DNA of 64,000 bases, from positions 11,561,647 to 11,625,646 of the forward strand of contig OW203762.1 of assembly GCA_934045905.1 (NCBI GenBank). Direction: 5' to 3'. Source of the DNA: Leuctra nigra (lineage: Eukaryota > Arthropoda > Insecta > Plecoptera > Leuctridae). The notes below the pieces were generated by a model, which worked only from the letters and a program-made list of their open reading frames with translations, did no database searches and was not told where the DNA came from. This document shows positions 61,801 through 64,000 of the stretch, one piece after another (the stretch's first letter is position 1; each line of letters starts with the position of its first letter). Both the position numbers and the translations under genes were made by a program.

Positions 61801-63938
61801 CTATGCGGCATCCATGTTGCGGTACATACTATTTGTTTACATTCTGGCAGTGCGTCAAAACGTGGTAGAAATCATGGCAGATTGCCAATCCTTCAAACAA
61901 TACCGCAACATGGCTGCTATTGCTTAGCATGACGTCACGGCCTAGGAACCACCTTGGGTACGCCTCTCCAACCCGTAGATGCATATCTCGAACGCAGTGA
62001 GTATAAATGTCTATGTTCAAACTTTCTTACCTATCCATATCGAACAACGAACCTGCACCTAAGCAATGTTGGAAATAATCTTGAAATATTATCAAATTGA
62101 AACAAAGTCGTTCTTCTGCCACGTTAGGGTGGAATAGACTAAAGTCCACTGCCATCCATCGGCTTGTTTGAGAGACTTCTCTTCTGTCAACCCTGGTGTA
62201 TTGTTTATATTCTGCGTTTCTTGGCAACCAACAGGTCCAGCGGATGAAGTATCTGGACACAGTGCTGAGCGAGACACTTCGCATGTATCCGCCCGCGCCG
62301 CTCACAGACCGGAAGTGCGTCAAACCATACAAGATGGCGGCCACCATCAACACACCAGCCTTCAATGTGGCGCCGGTAAAACATTGTGCACTTACAATTT
62401 TATAAAAATGTATAACTGCTCTAAATGTCTCTAGAAGAAAAGTACAATCATTGCAAATCGTGCTGGGGATCGAGGAAAATAATAGCATCATATCGCCGCG
62501 TCAGTGCTTGGGTATCAATTTGTATCGAAATGTAATCTGTAAACTGTACTTGTGTATAGTTTTACATATCTGGGACACGCCAACATTGGTGTAATATTTC
62601 CTGCAATCGTGTGTAAATATTATGAGCTATTTTTTCACCATGATACATTCAACATAACATCGACTTGCTATAGACATCTACTATGTACCCTTCATGTGCA
62701 TGCTCATTGTACCAGTGTCATTCATGTACAGAAAATCCAATGTTCCAATATTAAACCATAAAGCTATGCCTCACTAACATCACATGTGTGTATCCAGGGC
62801 GACGGATTCTGGATCCCGATCCACGCGTTCCATTACGATCCAGAATACTTCGAAGATCCGGAAGTGTTCGATCCGGATCGGTTCAATGACGAGAACAAAC
62901 ACAGGATCAAGCCCTTCACGTATCTTCCGTTCGGCGTGGGACCTCGCAACTGCATAGGTGAGACTGTAGCTCAGACTTTATGTGGAACCTCTGAATACAT
63001 AATTCCTTGGAAATTCACCGTCTGCATGTCATTCAGAACACTCCGTTCTCCTCTGGCAAGAGATCTGAAACTTGTCAGCTAGGTACGCTTGTACAACTAA
63101 AAATGATTGCTTAATAAATCTGATTGACTGAATAATGTTACATAACAATATCATCAGAAGTCAGTCAAGCGATCTTCTTGTCTCATTCAAGTAGGTGACA
63201 TTCAATTCAATGATAATTACAAGCATTGATTGTTACAGAAACTAACCATCAGTAATTCAAATTTGTTCTCCGATAATTTTTATTATTCCAAGTGTACCTC
63301 TGAACTGAACAATTTAGGGCATGTGGAACTCCCCTCGGGGCAACACTCACTTTACTTAGATTTACACGGCGATGGTTGGCTCATTATCACTCGTCTCTTC
63401 TTGCACTTCTGAGATCTCGGATTTGATTTGGTTTGAATCGAGCATCCGATTCATAAGAAATGAGAGTTTCACTGTAGTATTCTCCTCTGCCAGCGTAATA
63501 GACCACGCTTGACAAAATCAGTCAAGACCCCTCGTTTTTAGCATCTCTTCTATGGTATTCGTGGACAGCTACCTGTACTTCCTGCCACAGACCATCCCCA
63601 CTCCACCTTCTGAGGGAAGTACAAAATAGTGCGATAATTACTTACTCTCACATTGAAAACTACTATACGGGTCGCAATTTTCCTCTTGTCTATTGTAGCC
63701 TCTCGGCCTGGAAATGGTTTTCAGTTAATTAAGTTATATGATTGTTGTCGATGTTCCAGGCATGAGGTTTGCGCAGATGGAAGCGAAGATCGCTGTCGCT
63801 TGTCTGTTGGCGAGGTTCGACTTCGAGGTTGTGGAGAAGACATGTCATCCCCTCGTGCTGGACCCCAAGTCCTTCAACATGATCCCCAAGGGTGGCTTCT
63901 GGCTTGGCTTCAGACCCAGAGCACCGTCACAAGAATAA
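46721..63938 (+). CDS. Cytochrome P450, clan 3 (CYP9/CYP6-like), 9 exons
   Basis: Exons: 46721-46892, 47412-47603, 48663-48791, 49350-49573, 51017-51197, 54064-54248, 62235-62375, 62798-62957, 63760-63938. All have GT/AG junctions and phases agree; 1,563 nt, 520 residues, the normal P450 length. N-terminal ER anchor MLYWLAALVLLVLCYLGATW; C-helix WRQMR (125-129); I-helix AGFATSST (316-323); K-helix ETLR (Glu374, Arg377); PDRF near 434-437; heme loop FGVGPRNC (Cys460). DPLMSRTL and SPAFTSSKM resemble CYP9-type enzymes. Expected role: membrane-bound monooxygenase of xenobiotics or endogenous lipids, using NADPH-P450 reductase. Oddities: Ala319 replaces the usual acidic residue of the I-helix, and exon 5 is followed by 18 partial copies. 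An acceptor (CTCACCAG) five bases before the ATG suggests an upstream non-coding exon. Confidence 0.93.
47412..47603 (+). CDS. P450 exon 2
   Basis: Acceptor GTTCCAG, donor GTAACA; phase 1 to 1. Encodes YTANKEHGMFGVFEFLKP, DPEVIRLIAVKDSEYF and DPLMSRTLVSL, the beta-1/B-helix region. It is markedly GC-rich against the introns. Confidence 0.92.
47604..48018. other. P450 intron 2, proximal part
   Basis: About 415 bp of intron without a recognised feature. Confidence 0.4.
48019..48395. mobile_element. Truncated GGAGCG foldback in P450 intron 2
   Basis: Begins with a perfect 18-bp palindrome GTGGAGCGATCGCTCCAC and runs through the conserved block to 'cggctgaaccgatcgatctga'. The CRE/ETS part is missing. 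Confidence 0.85.
48663..48791 (+). CDS. P450 exon 3 (C-helix)
   Basis: Acceptor TTTGCAG, donor GTGAAT; phase 1 to 1. Encodes GQRWRQMRATLSPAFTSSKM; the Trp and Arg of the WxxxR motif contact heme propionate in known P450s. Confidence 0.93.
48792..49349. other. P450 intron 3
   Basis: 558 bp, no repeat or second gene recognised. Confidence 0.4.
49350..49573 (+). CDS. P450 exon 4
   Basis: Acceptor GTTGCAG, donor GTCAGA; phase 1 to 0. Encodes LNEFFTKYTNDVIATAAFGI and HVDSMAQPDNEFY, the E/F-helix region of clan 3 P450s. A Cys-Gly-Gly-Gly-Gly insert is present near its start. Confidence 0.92.
49574..50151. other. P450 intron 4, proximal part
   Basis: About 580 bp of AT-rich intron; nothing recognised. 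Confidence 0.35.
50152..50748 (+). mobile_element. Helitron-like element in P450 intron 4
   Basis: Begins AAGCGAGCGACTCCTCTTGG and ends 'gctcatcaacgcgttacac', TGAGCGTTTTCCTAG. 597 bp, interior more diverged than in the gd-like gene copies. Confidence 0.75.
50794..50984. mobile_element. Short foldback (MITE) before P450 exon 5
   Basis: Arms of about 85 bp (AATAGACCACATTTTAAATT and its complement) with a short centre. It ends 32 bp before the exon 5 start, overlapping the region where a branch point would be expected. Confidence 0.85.
51017..51197 (+). CDS. P450 exon 5
   Basis: Acceptor GTTGCAG, donor GTCAGT; phase 0 to 1. Encodes FLKLTMLPGGVNDFFRSLVQ, RPDMIHLLMQAQEGSLHDHA and GDTEEARA. Its last 80 or so bases are the sequence amplified downstream. 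Confidence 0.92.
51198..53331. repeat. 117-bp minisatellite of P450 exon 5 end plus donor, 18 copies
   Basis: Exactly 18 periods of 117 bp between the exon 5 donor (51198) and the last copy of it (53304). Each unit holds 'caggcctgacatgatacatc' through 'gaggcgcgagcag', then GTCAGT and a 30-bp linker 'cagtgtagtgcatgcgagca'. Copies are nearly identical; scattered single changes include 51677 (TAG to TAT), 'gagcatgtcag' in two units and 'catacag' in one. The units differ from the exon by loss of an 11-bp segment. Each contains an in-frame TAG except one. Confidence 0.97.
53390..53772 (+). mobile_element. Second 5S-rRNA-derived SINE copy
   Basis: TGCTCTCGTTAGATCATTGA, GTCAAGCAAC, TTGGATGGGTGACC, the same body as 12137-12370 and a TAATAATAA tail. 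It is less intact in the first 20 bp of the 5S-like head. Confidence 0.8.
53773..54063. other. P450 intron 5, distal end
   Basis: About 290 bp AT-rich intron up to the acceptor TTGTCAG. Confidence 0.35.
54064..54248 (+). CDS. P450 exon 6 (I-helix)
   Basis: Acceptor TTGTCAG, donor GTCAGC; phase 1 to 0. Encodes ELSDDDVTAQALLFFFAGFA and TSSTLLCFAAHMLAAHPEVQ. The usual A/G-G-x-D/E-T-T/S has Ala in place of the acidic residue (codon GCC at the site). Confidence 0.9.
54249..54798. other. P450 intron 6, proximal part
   Basis: About 550 bp. The motif 'aattccaccagaattcaattcc' near 54330 is partly palindromic; no gene or clear element. Confidence 0.4.
54799..56935. mobile_element. GGAGCG foldback split by a Helitron-like element
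   Basis: The terminus (54799-54873) and the rest (56398-56935) form one uninterrupted element when 54874-56397 is removed: 'cgtaaatgcctaa' plus 'taaactgaggagcag' matches the intact relative at 48080-48106. The second part has motifs at about 56710 and 56845. Confidence 0.85.
54874..56397 (-). mobile_element. Helitron-like element with defined empty site
   Basis: On the minus strand it starts GAGCGAGCGTAGCGAGCG (56397) and ends hairpin plus CCTAG (54874), with AA on both sides on the + strand (54872-54873, 56398-56399) and a single AA in intact copies. It is 1,524 bp and a close relative of the 18530-24024 host element. Confidence 0.85.
57213..58292. mobile_element. TIR element (CACTCCGTG family, long form)
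   Basis: Arms of about 190 bp (CCAGAAAAAAACACTCCGTG and its complement) around an 700-bp AT-rich centre. Sister of 12941-14056. Confidence 0.85.
58400..59345. repeat. 118-bp tandem array with CRE/ETS/YY1-type motifs, 8 copies
   Basis: TGACGTCA or a one-base variant starts at 58483, 58600, 58719, 58837, 58955, 59073, 59191 and 59309, spacing 117-119 bp. Each is followed by CTTCCGGTTT and, in seven copies, by CAATGGCGGCC or a close variant. The rest of the unit has 'tttggttgcaatcggtacag'. The short minus-strand frames here are repeat translations. Confidence 0.95.
60470..61127. mobile_element. GGAGCG-family fragment lacking its terminus
   Basis: Starts with AAT/GAT microsatellite DNA, then the conserved 'cacagcctaaacggctg' block and complement motifs near 60625, 60758 and 60898. 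It runs up to the next hairpin element. Confidence 0.75.
61128..61517. mobile_element. Compact TIR element (CACTCCGTG family)
   Basis: CCCCATAAAAACACTCCGTG ends, arms of about 155 bp, and an 80-bp centre. Confidence 0.85.
61730..62015. mobile_element. MITE with 7-bp duplication
   Basis: TIRs of about 42 bp beginning CATAGACATTTATACTCACT, 286 bp in total, flanked by TTCAAAC at 61723-61729 and 62016-62022. Open frames on both strands follow the inverted repeat. Confidence 0.9.
62235..62375 (+). CDS. P450 exon 7 (K-helix)
   Basis: Acceptor CCAACAG, donor GTAAAA; phase 0 to 0, 47 codons. Encodes VQRMKYLDTVLSETLRMYPP with the ExxR pair. Confidence 0.93.
62376..62797. other. P450 intron 7
   Basis: 422 bp, no feature recognised. 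Confidence 0.4.
62798..62957 (+). CDS. P450 exon 8 (heme-binding loop)
   Basis: Acceptor TATCCAG, donor GTGAGA; phase 0 to 1. Encodes HAFHYDPEYFEDPEVFDPDR and YLPFGVGPRNCI, the canonical FxxGxRxC heme signature. Confidence 0.96.
62958..63759. other. P450 intron 8
   Basis: 802 bp with no recognised repeat or gene. Confidence 0.4.
63760..63938 (+). CDS. P450 exon 9 (L-helix, C-terminus)
   Basis: Acceptor GTTCCAG, stop TAA 63936-63938. Encodes GMRFAQMEAKIAVACLLARF, then KGGFWLGFRPRAPSQE. The start G-M-R completes the heme loop CIG across the junction. Confidence 0.95.
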
Positions 63939-63952
63939 CACAACCACTCACA

Positions 63953-64000
63953 TGCTGTGGAGAAGACGTGTCATCCCCTCGTGCTGGACCCCAAGTCCTT
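63953..64000 (+). repeat. Partial direct copy of P450 exon 9, cut by window edge
   Basis: 'gtggagaagacgtgtcatcc' and 'cctcgtgctggaccccaagt' repeat bases of about 63831-63875 with one difference. It begins 15 bp after the stop codon and runs off the end, so it may open another exon-derived tandem array. Confidence 0.85.

Noticed and set aside
61638..62020. Opposed frames in P450 intron 6
   Set aside because: They mirror each other because they overlie the MITE's inverted repeats (61730-62015).

Overview
The window is animal nuclear DNA and almost certainly from an insect. It holds two intron-bearing genes, a secreted gd-like serine protease and a clan-3 (CYP9/CYP6-like) cytochrome P450. Intergenic and intronic DNA is AT-rich and packed with non-autonomous transposons, SINEs, foldbacks and minisatellites. 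A hemipteran such as a planthopper is a reasonable guess, but that is inference only. There are no prokaryotic genes, CRISPR arrays or operons. Nearly all other open frames are chance frames inside repeats.

Layout. 1-2422: Helitron-like inverted repeat DNA and unremarkable sequence. 2423-10382: a G/C-tract-rich foldback element. Its right arm is split by a nearly intact 5-kb APE-type LINE (4854-9850) with a 7-bp target-site duplication. 10533-37310: the gd-like protease in 11 exons on the + strand, which join without frame breaks into a 569-residue protein. Its introns are mostly mobile DNA: five or more Helitron-like elements, a 5S-rRNA-derived SINE, several 'GGAGCG' foldbacks carrying CRE/ETS motifs, MITEs, a TGTC microsatellite and a 4.5-kb TIR element. 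Intron 5 shows at least four levels of nesting. 37311-46720: intergenic DNA with a 58-bp minisatellite of about 25 copies (38147-39577) interrupted by a TIR element, a further foldback, and a tRNA-derived SINE with a palindromic partner. 46721-63938: the P450 in nine exons on the + strand, joining into 520 residues. Intron 5 opens with 18 tandem 117-bp copies of the exon 5 3' end plus its splice donor. Intron 6 (8 kb) is a stack of foldbacks and a Helitron-like element. The window ends inside what looks like the start of another duplication, of the P450 terminal exon.

Functionally the two genes are unrelated neighbours: an extracellular protease-cascade type protein and an ER-membrane monooxygenase. 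The most distinctive signals are (1) a Helitron-like family with two filled/empty site comparisons inside this window, showing insertion at TT; (2) a foldback family that carries, dozens of times in a fixed order, a CRE palindrome, an ETS-type CTTCCGG core and a YY1-type ATGGCGGC motif; and (3) the minisatellite that repeats an exon end and donor in the P450.
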